In this document: positions 34,021 to 46,130 of the stretch, in pieces
Layout: each line of letters opens with the position of its first letter
How positions within the stretch are numbered: position 1 is the stretch's first letter
Assembly (NCBI GenBank): GCA_012934845.2
Contig: WNNJ02003330.1
Span: 83,791-147,790, forward strand
Direction of reading: 5' to 3'
DNA length: 64,000 nt
Origin: Pomphorhynchus laevis
Lineage: Eukaryota; Acanthocephala; Palaeacanthocephala; Echinorhynchida; Pomphorhynchidae
Program-made: the position numbers and the translations under genes
The notes under the pieces: model-generated
The model's input: the letters and a program-made list of their open reading frames with translations, nothing else
The model's database searches: none
Told to the model about the DNA's origin: nothing

Positions 34021-34172
34021 TATTGTTTTTATTAATATTTGTAATATTTTATATTTAATTATTTTACGATTCAGTATTTTACAAACCTTTGTAAACTTTT
34101 GTTCCTATAATGATAGCAGTAAGCTATCGAAAATTCCACTAATTTTTAATAAAAAATACTTCACTTTTCGTC

Positions 34173-34186
34173 GTTGCCATAACAAC
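34173..34186 (+). promoter_or_regulatory. X-box-like RFX site upstream of the proposed start codon
   Basis: GTTGCCATAACAAC fits the RFX X-box pattern GTNRCC-N(1-3)-RGYAAC with one mismatch. It lies 60 bp before the ATG at 34246, the usual distance in ciliary genes. If real it hints that the downstream gene acts in cilia. One 14-bp match in AT-rich DNA can be chance. Confidence 0.35.
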
Positions 34187-34245
34187 GCAACTTTACTCCT
34201 AATTCTAAAATTTTAAATACACGCATATTTTTATCAAAACATCAA

Positions 34246-34318
34246 ATGAATCATATGAGCGTTTCTGTTGAGGAAAATATGTCGATGGACGTACTTGTGA
34301 ATAAGCTTACAGAAAAAA
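34246..34318 (+). CDS. Candidate first exon
   Basis: ATG at 34246, reading MNHMSVSVEENMSMDVLVNK and then LTEK, ending in phase 1 before GTATAT. The preceding 5' region is short and AT-rich, with the X-box-like site 60 bp upstream. An acidic, Met-rich head. Start chosen as the first ATG of the frame. Confidence 0.4.
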
Positions 34319-34604
34319 GTATATTTTGCTTGACTTTAAAATTGAACTTTAACGTGTTGCATGATGTTTTTCAAAATTTTTATTGATATATTTGTAAAGT
34401 TTTTATAGCTTGTGCTGTTTGTGCACTGATGAAAGAGGAAATCGAGTACTTTGTATTTTTAAAATAATAAAATGTTTATTTTACATTTACTGCAAAAGTA
34501 TATATGAAATTTTAGCATTTTAAGTATATTTTTAATCATTAAGATCATTTTTAAATAATTAATTTATAATTTAAATAGAAAAACAATTGTTTACAAGTCA
34601 ACAG

Positions 34605-34669
34605 GGCGAGGATACGCTGATCAAAATCCGCGGAAGCACATGACGATCATTTTAGGAGAAGAATACCTG
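34605..34669 (+). CDS. Candidate second exon
   Basis: Acceptor TTACAAGTCAACAG, donor CTG|GTGTGT. In phase with the first exon it reads RRGYADQNPRKHMTIILG and EEYL. The GC content is visibly higher than in its flanks, which supports coding. Ends in phase 0. Confidence 0.45.
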
Positions 34670-35885
34670 GTGTGTAATGTAAATTATTGCTTTAATGTAA
34701 CTAACCTTGAATTTTATATTTTTTTTGTGTTGCGATATGCTTAAAATGTGCCTGGTAATCATTACTAACCCCTCTAAACTTTGACAGTATAACTGTCGAG
34801 CGAAATCTCGTTTTATAGTTGTGACCCTCTTAGTGTATTTTCTACGTTTCGCATCTAGTGATAGTTAAAGCTTGCAACTGTGTTTCTTATTGAGTGAAAT
34901 TGAGATTAAATACTTAAAAATGAACTAATTATTCCTTTACTAATAAAATAACAAAAGTTTCTTTCTTTAACAAATCCTTTTTTATTGAGATTTATTATAA
35001 AGATTTTTCTATTTTATGTTAGTGAAAACAAAATTATAGAGTTTTCTTTTAGTTGCATGCTTCCGACTGTTTTTTCATTAAAAAGGACAAACAGTCAAAA
35101 GCTAAAGTAAATTTGTGATAAGAAAATCTTTATTATTATGTTGAGTTACATATTGAGAATGTTAACCTTGTTGAATATTTTCAATCCTGTTTCAAAATTC
35201 CAAATTATGGAAGTGTTCCTTATTTTTATAAATATAAAACTTTTAAATATTTTTATATTAGTTCAATATTTTTTCAATAATAAAATAATTCGACGATATT
35301 TTATTCAACATATAATTGCAAACTAATTTAAAATTAACTAATGGTTGGTTAAATTTGCAAGCATTTATTAAGCATATAAACCATATTGACATAAATTTGA
35401 ATACAACATTTAACCGATTATAAGTTAAGATTAATAAAAGAACTGAAAAATTATTATACAATACAATGTTATTTGATTATTAATACTGAATAAAATTTTT
35501 TGTACACACAAATATGTACAAAGTAACCATATGTTACAAAATATATGTCTACCTGTAATAAATAAAGTATATATTGAAAAATTGTGGTTAAATGTAATTA
35601 TTTTATCCTCTTTAGTTAGGATAATTAACTAATCCAAGCTTAATTGATAACTGATAGAACTAATAAATTAGTCCTATCAACAGTATATTGTGTACTAGTC
35701 TACAATGTATTCTCTGCTATTAACTATTCGATTCAAAATCATCAATTTTGAAACGAATTATAGGTATTGGAAATTTTTTTGAAAAAATATGACACTGATC
35801 AAATCTCCTAAGATTATTTCAATGATTGCTCTTTTGATAAGTTTCGTCAAAAATTGTATTTTTTATTCAGATTTTTTTTATTTAG

Positions 35886-36188
35886 ACATTTTGTTGCCTC
35901 CTTTCATCGACAATGATGCCGTTCTAAGAATAAGAATTGTGCGTTTATCAATGTTTGAGCCACTTATAAATTTAACTGACCAAGAAATGTCTTTAATTAA
36001 TTTGGAATACATTAATCAATTTTGGTACATTGTAAAAGTTCACAAAATTGCACGAAAGTTATTTCACAGAGGAGATAGAATTATTTTTATCAACAATTCG
36101 GACGCATCAAAGTTATCTAATCATGAAATTGAACAAATCATGTCAGATTATAGCAATTATTTGGAGATCTGGTTATGTTGGGATCCGG
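35886..36188 (+). CDS. Candidate internal exon, 100 codons
   Basis: Acceptor TTTTTTTTATTTAG, a good polypyrimidine tract, and donor CCGG|GTAGTG. The frame reads ILLPPFIDNDAVLRIRIVRL, FEPLINLTDQEMSLINLEY, FWYIVKVHKIARKLFHRGDR and IIFINNSDASKLSNHEIEQI, ending YLEIWLCWDP. It is mostly helical in look, with regular Leu/Ile spacing. The open frame runs further at both ends, into likely intron. Phase at the donor fits exactly the acceptor at 36977, joining WDP to DPVLEF. Confidence 0.6.
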
Positions 36189-36976
36189 GTAGTGTATATC
36201 AACTTTATTTATTTGCGAATATTGTTTTTTATTACATCGACAAAATTAATTTATAAAAAATGTAATACATTAATAATTAGTTAAAATAATTTATTTGCAC
36301 CAAAATAAATTATTATAGATGCCTAGCAAATTATATAATTAAGAAAACATTGTTTATCAATGCAACTTGACTTAATAATAACTTTTCTATATATAACATT
36401 ATCGTATGCATATTATATTATCGTTTATATACGATAAAGTCGTAGTGTACTGCTTTGTTACTTCAATGAAAATGTGGTCTGCTGAAAATTTGAATATTTA
36501 AACAATACGGTTATTAAAATTGACATCAATTAATTATAGTACTATTCGAATTGACTTTGATATTCATCTCTTGTATATTTCTATAATATTAGGTTATTTA
36601 TTTAATAATTTACTTAATAAATGTAAATCTTTTTTATAATCTACTTGGACGAGTCAAATTTAAGATTTTTCTTTGCATCTTAAATTTGCTTATTGCATTA
36701 ACGTAATTTAAATCTGAAATTAAATTTAATTTAAGTTTTTTAAAACTTAAAATTAAATTCTAACTAAATTCATAGTTAATTAATACACACTTTTTAAAAA
36801 TTAATATTTTTAATCGAATTATCTTTTCAATTTAACAAGTTTATATTTGCAAGTTTCTTCAAACAAAGAAATTTGTGTATTTTTTAATTATATTTAATTT
36901 TAAATAAATTAAATAACATACTTGATTAATTATTAATTGATAACTATTTAATGAAATTGGCAGACAATTTCTTTAG

Positions 36977-37085
36977 ATCCAGTACTAGAGTTTCTGAAAC
37001 GAAAGGAAATCGAAGGTATTACATATGGATTGTTTAGAAGTAAATCTTTATTGCTTGTTAAAGACCCGCTAAGTCAACGTACATT
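36977..37085 (+). CDS. Candidate internal exon, 36 codons
   Basis: Acceptor AATTTCTTTAG, donor ACATT|GTAAGC. Joined in phase to the previous exon it reads DPVLEFLKRKEIEGITYGLF and RSKSLLLVKDPLSQRT. Both ends use good splice sites, and the frame is closed by stops in the introns. Ends in phase 2. Confidence 0.65.
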
Positions 37086-37198
37086 GTAAGCATTTAAATG
37101 AATTTCAGTTTCAAAATTTGCTTGGCTTTGTGTTGAATCAAATTTTTATTAAATTCTAAGAATTTGTATATTATTTTCAATATTAAATATCAAACTAG

Positions 37199-37230
37199 GT
37201 ATTGGCCTGTTATCATTAAGTTAACTGTAG
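37199..37230 (+). CDS. Candidate internal microexon, 32 bp
   Basis: Acceptor AAACTAG, donor TGTAG|GTAAAG. In phase with the previous exon it completes a Leu codon and reads YWPVIIKLTV, which continues the beta-strand-like style of the preceding VKDPLSQRT. The intron that follows contains the large satellite. Small size lowers confidence, but phase agrees. Confidence 0.5.
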
Positions 37231-37342
37231 GTAAAGAGCTTTCAACAGGTAAAGGTGATAAAATAAAATCAAAAATAACTGAATCCATTTTTTAATTTGG
37301 AATTTTGGAGCAGGATCAATAAGCACTAATCAATAAGCACGA

Positions 37343-37370
37343 CAGGTCAGCTTTCATCGACCAGTTCACC
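37343..37370 (-). repeat. 28-bp shard of LINE family A
   Basis: CAGGTCAGCTTTC..CGACCAGTTCACC matches the family A RT region (for example 51511-51538) at 26 of 28 positions. It stands alone in the intron, just left of the satellite, with no further LINE sequence around it. Confidence 0.6.
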
Positions 37371-37439
37371 CTGTCAGAAATAATGAAACTATAAGTTAGT
37401 ACGACATCATGTTTTGTAAATTTTATATTTTACTATAAA

Positions 37440-40400
37440 TCCTTTTTTTATTATAGTTCATGCAATATTTCACTATTCTTGACACCTTGTTTCACTACTA
37501 CTGACACCATATTTCACTACTATTGACACCATATTTCAATATTATTGACAACTTATTTCACTACTACGGACACCATATTTCACTATTATTGACACCGTAT
37601 TTCACTATCATTGATACCATTTTCACAATTATTGACATCATATTTCACCATTATATTAATATTAATATTTTATTTAGCTATTATAAAATTTCACTGTTAT
37701 TGAACCCATATTTCACTATTATTGACACAGTATTTTATTATTGATACAATATTTGGCTATTATTAACACCTTATTTTACTATTATTGACACAATTTTCAC
37801 AAATATTGACACGGTATTTCACTGTTGTTGACAAAATATTTCACTATTATTGACACTGTATTTTATTATTGATACCATATTTGGCTATTATTGACACCTT
37901 ATTTCACTATTAATGACACCATTTTCACAATTATTGAAACGGTATTTCACTGTTGTTGACAAAATATTTCACTATTATTGACACAGTATTTCATTATTGA
38001 TACAATATTTGGGTATTATTAACACCTTATTTTACTATTATTGACACAATTTGCACAAATATTGACACTGTATTTCACTGTTGTTGACAAAATATTTCAA
38101 TATTATTGACAGCGAATTTCATTATTGATACAATATTTGGCTATTATTAACACGTTATTTTACAATTATTGACACAATTTTTACAAATATTGACACTGTA
38201 TTTCACTGTTGTTGACAAAATATTTCAATATTATTGACAGCGAATTTCATTATTGATACAATATTTGGCTATTATTAACACCTTATTTTACTATTATTGA
38301 CACAATTTTTACAAATATTGACACGGTATTTTACTGTTGATGACAAAATACTTCAATATTATTGACACAGTATTTCACGATCATTGATATCTTATTTAGC
38401 TTTTATAACAACCACATTTCAATGTTATTGAACCTATATTTCACTGTTATTAACACCGTATTTTATAAATTACTCCATATTTCACTATTATTGACACCAT
38501 ATTTCACTATTATTGACAAAATATTTCGCTATTATTGACACCGTATTTCACGATCATTAATATCTTATTTAGCTATTATTAAAACCTTATTTCACTATTA
38601 TTGACACCGTATTTCACAATCATTGACACCATTTTCACTATCATTGACACCGAAAACCTTCTTTCACTGTTATTGACAAAATATTTCACTATTATTAATA
38701 CCGTATTTTATAATTGACACCATATTTCGCTATTATTGACACCGTATTTCACAATCATTGATATCTTATTTAGCTATTATTAAAACCTTATTTCACTATT
38801 ATTGACACCATATTTCACTATTATTGACACCATTTTCACTATCATTGACACCGAAAACCTTATTTCACTGTTATTGACAAAATATTTCACTATTATTAAT
38901 ACCGTATTTTATAATTGACACCATATTTCGCTATTATTGACACCGTATTTCACGATCATTGATATCTTATTTAGCTTTGATAACAACCACATTTCAATGT
39001 TATTGAACCTATATTTCACTGTTATTAACACCGTATTTTATAAATGACTCCATATTTCACTATTATTGACACCATATTTCACTATTATCGACACCGTATT
39101 TCACAATCATTGATATCTTATTTAGCTATTATTAAAACCTTATTTCACTACTATTAACACCGTATTTCACAATCATTGACACCATTTTCACTATCATTGA
39201 CACCGAAAACCTTATTTCACTGTTATTGACAAAATATTTCACTATTATTAATACCGTATTTTATAATTGACACCATATTTCGCTATTATTGACACCGTAT
39301 TTCACGATCATTGATATCTTATTTAGCTTTGATAACAACCACATTTCAATGTTATTGAACCTATATTTCACTGTTATTAACACCGTATTTTATAAATGAC
39401 TCCATATTTCACTATTATTGACACCATATTTCACTATTATTGACAAAATATTTCGCTATTATTGACACCGTATTTCACGATCATTAATATCTTATTTAGC
39501 TATTATTAAAACCTTATTTCACTATTATTGACACCGTATTTCACAATCATTGACACCATTTTCACTATCATTGACACCGAAAACCTTCTTTCACTGTTAT
39601 TGACAAAATATTTCACTATTATTAATACCGTATTTTATAATTGACACCATATTTCGCTATTATTGACACCGTATTTCACAATCATTGATATCTTATTTAG
39701 CTATTATTAAAACCTTATTTCACTATTATTGACACCATATTTCACTATTATTGACACCATTTTCACTATCATTGACACCGAAAACCTTCTTTCACTGTTA
39801 TTGACAAAATATTTCACTATTATTAATACCGTATTTTATAATTGACACCATATTTCGCTATTATTGACACCGTATTTCACAATCATTGATATCTTATTTA
39901 GCTATTATTAAAACCTTATTTCACTATTATTAACACCGTATTTCACAATCATTGACACCATTTTCACTATCATTGACACCGAAAACCTTATTTCACTGTT
40001 ATTGACAAAATATTTCACTATTATTAATACCGTATTTTATAATTGACACCATATTTCGCTATTATTGACACCGTATTTCACGATCATTGATATCTTATTT
40101 AGCTTTGATAACAACCACATTTCAATGTTATTGAACCTATATTTCACTGTTATTAACACCGTATTTTATAAATAACTCCATATTTCACTATTATTGACAC
40201 CATATTTCACTATTATTGACAAAATATTTCGCTATTATTGACACCGTATTTCACAATCATTGATATCTTATTTAGCTTTGATAACAACCACATTTCAATG
40301 TTATTGAACCTATATTTCACTGTTATTAACACCGTATTTTATAAATAACTCCATATTTCACTATTATTGACACCATATTTCACTATTATTGACAAAATAT

Positions 40401-41715
40401 TTCGCTATTATTGACACCGTATTTCACGATCATTGATATCTTATTTAGCTATTATTAAAACCTTATTTCACTATTATTGACACCATATTTCACAATCATT
40501 GACACCATTTTCACTATCATTGACACCGAAAACCTTATTTCACTGTTATTGACAAAATATTTCACTATTATTAATACCGTATTTTATAATTGACACCATA
40601 TTTCGCTATTATTGACACCGTATTTCACAATCATTGATATCTTATTTAGCTATTATTAAAACCTTATTTCACTATTATTGACACCATATTTCACTATTAT
40701 TGACACCATATTTCACTATTATTGACACCATTTTCACTATCATTGACACCGAAAACCTTCTTTCACTGTTATTGACAAAATATTTCACTATTATTAATAC
40801 CGTATTTTATAATTGACACCATATTTCGCTATTATTGACACCGTATTTCACAATCATTGATATCTTATTTAGCTTTTATAACAACCACATTTCAATGTTA
40901 TGGAACCTATATTTCACTGTTATTAACACCGTATTTTATAAATGACTCCATATTTCACTATTATTGACACCATATTTCACTATTATTGACACCGTATTTC
41001 ACAATCATTGATATCTTATTTAGCTATTATTAAAACCTTATTTCACTATTATTGACACCATATTTCGCTATTATTGACACCATTTTCACTATCATTGACA
41101 CCGAAAACCTTATTTCACTGTTATTGACAAAATATTTCACTATTATTAATACCGTATTTTATAATTGACACCATATTTCGCTATTATTGACACCGTATTT
41201 CACGATCATTGATATCTTATTTAGCTTTGATAACAACCACATTTCAATGTTATTGAACCTATATTTCACTGTTAACACCGTATTTTATAAATGACTCCAT
41301 ATTTCACTATTATTGACACCATATTTCACTATTATTGACACCGTATTTCACAATCATTGATATCTTATTTAGCTATTATTAAAACCTTATTTCACTATTA
41401 TTGACACCATATTTCGCTATTATTGACACCGTATTTCACAATCATTGACACCATTTTCACTATCATTGACACCGAAAACCTTATTTCACTGTTATTGACA
41501 AAATATTACACTATTATTCACACCGTATTTTATAATTGACACCAAATTTCGCTATTATTGACACCTTGTTTTACTACTATTGACACCATATTTCACAATA
41601 CTACAGTAGTGTGAAATATGGTGTCAACATTTGTGAAACAAGGTGTTTCACTACTATTCACTACTTTTGACACAGTAGTTTCAATACTAATGTGTCAATA
41701 GTACAGTAGTATTGA
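37440..41715. repeat. AT-rich satellite with higher-order structure
   Basis: About 4.2 kb built from a 20-24 bp unit near TTTCACTATTATTGACACCATA. The left 900 bp is a simple, diverged array. From about 38380 the units are organised in blocks marked by GATATCTTATTTAGC. I placed 17 marks, mostly near 172 or 200 bp apart, with some near 150 and one near 221. Block types alternate (with or without ATAACAACCACATTTCAATG). Blocks near 38960, 39313, 40089 and 41211 are almost identical, showing recent homogenisation. It lies in an intron of the proposed gene. No coding. Confidence 0.95.
41581..41626. repeat. Palindrome at satellite end
   Basis: TTGACACCATATTTCACA and its reverse complement TGTGAAATATGGTGTCAA, separated by about 10 bases (ATACTACAGTAG region). 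The satellite unit flips orientation here, making a hairpin of 18 bp arms. Confidence 0.85.
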
Positions 41716-41719
41716 TACA

Positions 41720-42585
41720 TTACTCAATTAGTATTTGAAGCTTAAAATATGAGTAAAAAAATTAATAAATTGAACCCTTAAATATGACTATATAAACAAT
41801 TATTTAATCAAATAAAATCAAGAAATGTCATTGTTTTTCTATCCGTTTGCATATATATCCCTCTACTTGAAACTCATCATTTTTCAATGCGTCTGTAATA
41901 CATTAAATTCGTCCTTTTTGCCTAATATAAGTCTTTAAACAAGAAAAATTCCTCATTGGATTTTAGTGTGGTGAATAACTCAGCAAAAATATCAGTATAT
42001 AGTTTTTGATATATTTTTTGAATTTGCAATTTACACTGACGATTCACATAAAACGATGTTAGTTTGAAACACAAAAATAACTCATTTCAATTTACACATC
42101 AAAATTACAGAAAAAATGATTTTAGTTTGAAACACTAAAATAACTCATCCCATGATTCTTCTCATTTACTAGCCATTGTTCTTAAAAATTATTTTGTATC
42201 GAACAGCATCGCTTAATTCCAGTTTTTTATATCGAAACTAATATTTCTGATTTTGCTTTATTGATTTTCATTCTACGTTAAAATCGCTTAAATAGCTGAA
42301 TTCTATGTAACATTTCGGTTTCAGCACATGATTTTCACAGTCACACTACAACACAAAGTTGCAAAGCAATTTTCTAAATTTGCTTTACAACTAAAATTGC
42401 TTTATGGATAATCCGAATATGTAATATCCCACTACTGACTAATGCGTCGAAGGCAAATGAGGAAATATCTTATAGTCAATTATCGAAATATTATTAAAAA
42501 TATTTTTAACTAGTCAAATAACTCTATTTCATTATAAATAAATATAAAAGTCAAGAGTCTTTAATGACTACAGTCTTCTTCTGTA
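41720..42585. other. AT-rich intron-like DNA, nothing recognised
   Basis: No supported feature. The strings CTCATTTCAATTTACAC and AGTTTGAAACAC(T/A)AAAATAACTCAT repeat once near 42060-42145, a small local duplication. Confidence 0.5.
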
Positions 42586-42586
42586 G

Positions 42587-42901
42587 TCAAGAGTCTACAG
42601 GCATATTTGCGTCTCCCATATATGCAACACGCGCTCTAAGATTTGTATCACGGGTATGGAATCCCACTGTCTGCATTTGTTCAAGTTCGGATACATAAAG
42701 TTGTTCTGGAGTTTGGTTTGGTTGTTGATTTTTGGGCTGATATTGCTGGAGATGAAGCAGATTTAATAGTTGAAACAACGAAGCAGTATAATCTTGATTT
42801 GAATTTCGTAAATTTTGAGATGATGTTGTTGCATAAGCAGTTTGTCTATTGCTAGGTGATTGAACAGAATCCATATTAGATGAAGAAGATTGAATATTCA
42901 T
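42587..42901 (-). pseudogene. Ubiquilin-derived UBA-domain fragment
   Basis: A 104-codon open frame on the minus strand. The last 40 residues, TPEQLYVSELEQMQTVGF then HTRDTNLRARVAYMGDANMP, line up with the C-terminal UBA domain of ubiquilins (PE.R...QLEQL..MGF.NREANLQALIATGGDIN..). Conserved are PE, LEQ, GF, R, NL, A and GD.N. The MGF loop reads VGF, and the third helix is changed (ARVAYMGDANMPVDS). The preceding Gln/Asn-rich region (QQYQPKNQQPNQTPEQ) also fits insect-type ubiquilin tails. No intron is seen and the upstream ubiquilin domains are absent, so a truncated retrocopy is the simplest reading. It lies antisense in an intron of the plus-strand gene. Confidence 0.6.
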
Positions 42902-43229
42902 TTGTTATAGAAATAACTAGTCCTCCTCTGCATCCAGCAGCGGGAGCAAACTGGCACTAATGAGTCATAGTGATGACGAAACGGCATTCATCATTATTTC
43001 GCGTCGAGCTTATATGATTTCTAGAAATAACTAGGTAATTAGTTATAACTAAGTAAATAACTAGGTAAATAGGTTTTTTCTAAAACTTATTTATATTTTT
43101 TTTGCTAAAACCAAGATTTTTTCTAAAATTTATATCATATCTTCCTCAATGCATGGAGTTACCTAAAGTTCCGAGCACTGAAGCAGCATTTCCGATCTGT
43201 ATTGCCTGGCTTAAAATAAAATTAAGTAA

Positions 43230-43560
43230 TAGATAGTATATAATATATTGTCTTAGAATAAGATATGACTCTAGATAATCAAAATGCATCAGAAGAATAA
43301 CACATCAATGATACATCATTATCATGCATTTGGCTATGTTGGGCCCATAAACAGAGCAGTTTCTGTTGATGACTACTAATCCTTATTCTGATACATAGTC
43401 TATCTTATTGTATATTATTTAGTAATCAATTCATAAAAATTGAATTTTAAAAATTCTTACAATGTATTATTACAATTACTATTATAAGTTAAATAAAATT
43501 TTAAGATTAAGATATTAACATTTTTAATTCATTTTTACAGTACAAAATACGTAGACTCAG
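43230..43560 (+). mobile_element. Naiad PLE 3' region (solo)
   Basis: Resembles 21730-22130: TTAGAATAAGATA, GGCTATGTTGGG, AGCAGTTTCTGTTGATGAC, CTTATTCTGATACATAG and the end TACGTAGACTCAG. The GAAAC string and one stem arm are deleted here. No Naiad coding sequence is attached. Confidence 0.7.
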
Positions 43561-44129
43561 GTAAATGATCTTATTTGCTGCATAATCAGAAAATGAATTT
43601 AATTGCTTGTTTCCAATACACGATAACGTAAAACTTTTGTTATTTTGAAAATTTGATGTTATAATTTATATTTTACAACGGTTTCTTTGATATTTCAAAA
43701 TGTTTTAAATCTTAAATATATTTTTAAATTTTTTTACAATCCAAAATATTTCGTTAATATTTTAGATTGCCAAATTTGAGCATTAATGATCAGGTACTTA
43801 TAAAGTTGTATATGTATACTTTGTATATCCTTATTCAAGTAGTTATTTATCAGAATCCATCATTGTCAATTAATTTTATTATTACGAGGTATTTGACTAT
43901 AACACTTGACTCTGGATTTTTAAAATATCGATTGAAACGGCTAATAAATTATCCTGAGTGCTAATGGACTATTTTATACAGCATTTTATATACTAGCTAC
44001 TATGTAAAATAAAAAAATAAGGAATCATACGTTTCAATAATTTTCAATAAAAGTTTACTTTGTCTCCTGGAAGTCAATGTAAAAGTCTACGGGCATTTAG
44101 AATCAAACAATTACATTTCGACCCCCCCC

Positions 44130-44420
44130 CACGAAATATTACATTTAATAATGTGATATTAATAATCTTATCTTATAATGGAATAATGGCCGAAACCTAA
44201 AACAAGATGTTCCTCCTGATGACCATTTATCTTAATCATGATACATCGTATGCTATTTATTAATCAGATCATAAAAATTAATTTTTATTTTAAATGCTAT
44301 AAATATAAATTATATTAAATCTTATAAAATTATTTATTATTTGATTTATTTGATTTATTTTATTATTAATTTATGTATATTTATTTATAAAATACATAGA
44401 CTACGTTAACTGATCTGATA
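44130..44420 (+). mobile_element. Naiad PLE 3' region (solo)
   Basis: Contains ATGGCCGAAACCTAAAACAAG then TTCCTCCTGATGACCATTTA and the family end ATACATAGACTACGTTAACTG. The stem arms here are AATGG and CCATT, different from the copy at 21795-21895 but complementary. A further shard of the end (CTCAGTTAAGTGATC) is at 44518-44535. Confidence 0.7.
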
Positions 44421-45072
44421 AATACATTAGCGATTTCCAAATATTTTAAATTTTAATTCTAAATATCTTTTAACGTAAAAATATTTGTATTTTAAATTTT
44501 TAGCACAAACTATGCATCCTCAGTTAAGTGATCTGATTTTAAAAGATAGGAAATAAATTAGAAATAACACGTAATGTTACTTGGTATCTAAATTATGAAA
44601 TTAGATTACATCAGTTTCTGTTGGAATTAACTCTTTTATTGTTCCACAACATTTGGTCTCTACACTCGCAAATAGTGATTACAGATGAACCATGTTAGCC
44701 AAATATCAGCATTTCATTTTCATTCTAATAAAATGCATCACACTTCACATATTATTGTCAAGTATAAATGCTAATATATTATAAATGCTGATATATTGTA
44801 AATTCCTGAAATATTGTAAATTCTGATATATTATAAATGCTGATATGTAATAAATGCTGATACTTATATGAACAACTAATTTTTGTAACTCCAACGATGC
44901 TAGATTATGTACGTTATTGCGGTGTATAATATATGTATAAATATATTGAATATATGAATATGAATATATGTATAAATATATTTAATATTTTCCTCTATAA
45001 TTATTTTAGAAAATTAACTTAATTACTAATTCTATCTAAGCCTATAATTAGCATTTACTCAATTGTTTTTAG
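44421..45072. other. AT-rich intron-like DNA
   Basis: Only a small Naiad end shard at 44518-44535 and a run of related ATTATAAATGCTGATAT repeats at 44765-44860 are seen. Confidence 0.5.
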
Positions 45073-45247
45073 ATATGATCATATTCTTAATTTACTGGCT
45101 ACATTGCATGCAATGGAAGGCAGAACGTATTTATACGAAGATTCGCTTGATAAACTGTCCTATCAAATAAAAGCAAAATCAAGTGAGCAAACTGATCCAC
45201 CATCTACAATGATCAATTCAATTTATGACATGAAAAGATTTGGCATG
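45073..45247 (+). CDS. Internal exon, 58 codons
   Basis: Acceptor AATTGTTTTTAG and donor GGCATG|GTAATG. The frame reads YDHILNLLATLHAMEGRTYL, YEDSLDKLSYQIKAKSSEQT and DPPSTMINSIYDMKRFGM. Start phase 2, end phase 0. Composition and closed splice sites make this the best single exon in the window. It looks like a helical region with a flexible polar loop. Family not recognised. Confidence 0.7.
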
Positions 45248-46050
45248 GTAATGTATAGTCGATTACAATTTTATTTTAAAATTATTGTAAATTTTTGAAA
45301 ATAAAAATATCAAACATTTATCCATCTAAAAAATAGTATATCACATGGAAGGTGATATTATAAAACTCTAATAAGTGAAATTTATAAAATATTGAATGGT
45401 CAAAATATTGATAAAAATAATATTTCTTAATTTACAGTGATCATTTCATATGATGCTCACAAAAACTGGGCAATTTATTGTTTCTTTGAAATACGATTGG
45501 GATTTATAATTGTTATTTGCAAAGTTTGTTTATATAAAATATAATGTAATATAATTTAATGTTATATTTATTATAGTTATGTTATAATTTAATGTCATTA
45601 GTAAATTTTTAATTTTATGTGATGTACAAGCAATAAATCTTTCGAAAACTAGATTTCCTATCTTAAAAATTAAACACAAATGTATAAACGTTTAGATTAA
45701 AATCAAAAAAGTTTATATTTATTAAGCTTATTTGTTACAACCTCTAGCCATTTTGTTATGCTTAAAAATGCCAAATGATTTAGTAGGAGAGTGTCACGTT
45801 GGTATTTTACTGCAGTGATGTGATGCTAATAATGGATGATAGCACGACAAGTTTGTAAACAGAAATACAAACCAGATTTAATTTTACAGTTGTGTTATTT
45901 ATTAATAAATCATACCACTTAACCGAGGCTACACATTTTGTATAACGCATAAAATAAAAAAATTTAATATCTAAAATATAAACATTTTAATAATCAAAAA
46001 ATATTTGGCTATCATTTTAAAAACGTCTCACTATTTAGTATTTATCTTAG
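45248..46050. other. Intron-like AT-rich DNA
   Basis: Two coding-like patches at 45447-45540 and 45757-45820 have acceptor-like AG ends but their phases do not fit the exons on either side. Nothing else supported. Confidence 0.4.
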
Positions 46051-46130
46051 TTATTTCCTGCATCGTATAGTCCATCGATTCGCTTCCTTGCAGATAATCT
46101 ACAATGTATTCCAGAAGATCACTTTCTGAT
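46051..46130 (+). CDS. Internal exon, 26 codons
   Basis: Acceptor GTATTTATCTTAG and donor CTGAT|GTAAGT, a consensus donor. In phase 0 after the exon at 45073-45247 it reads LFPASYSPSIRFLADNLQC and IPEDHFL, giving RFGM-LFPASYSPS across the junction. Ends in phase 2, which fits the acceptor at 48078. Confidence 0.7.

Noticed and set aside
35258-35461. Minus-strand frame of 67 codons
   Set aside because: Composition follows AT-rich random translation and there are no motifs.
37523-37744. Frame of 73 codons in the satellite
   Set aside because: Chance frame through repeat units, not continued in neighbouring units.
43145-43205. Frame MELPKVPSTEAAFPICIAWL as the missing linking exon
   Set aside because: Less AT-rich than its flanks, but the end phase does not fit the exon at 45073 and the acceptor is weak.
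45447-45540. Frame ISYDAHKNWAIYCFFEIRLG as an exon
   Set aside because: Has an acceptor-like AG but phase does not fit between exons 45073-45247 and 46051-46130, and it lacks a donor.
45757-45820. Frame LCLKMPNDLVGECHVGILLQ as an exon
   Set aside because: Good acceptor-like tract, but phase does not match its neighbours and no donor was convincing.
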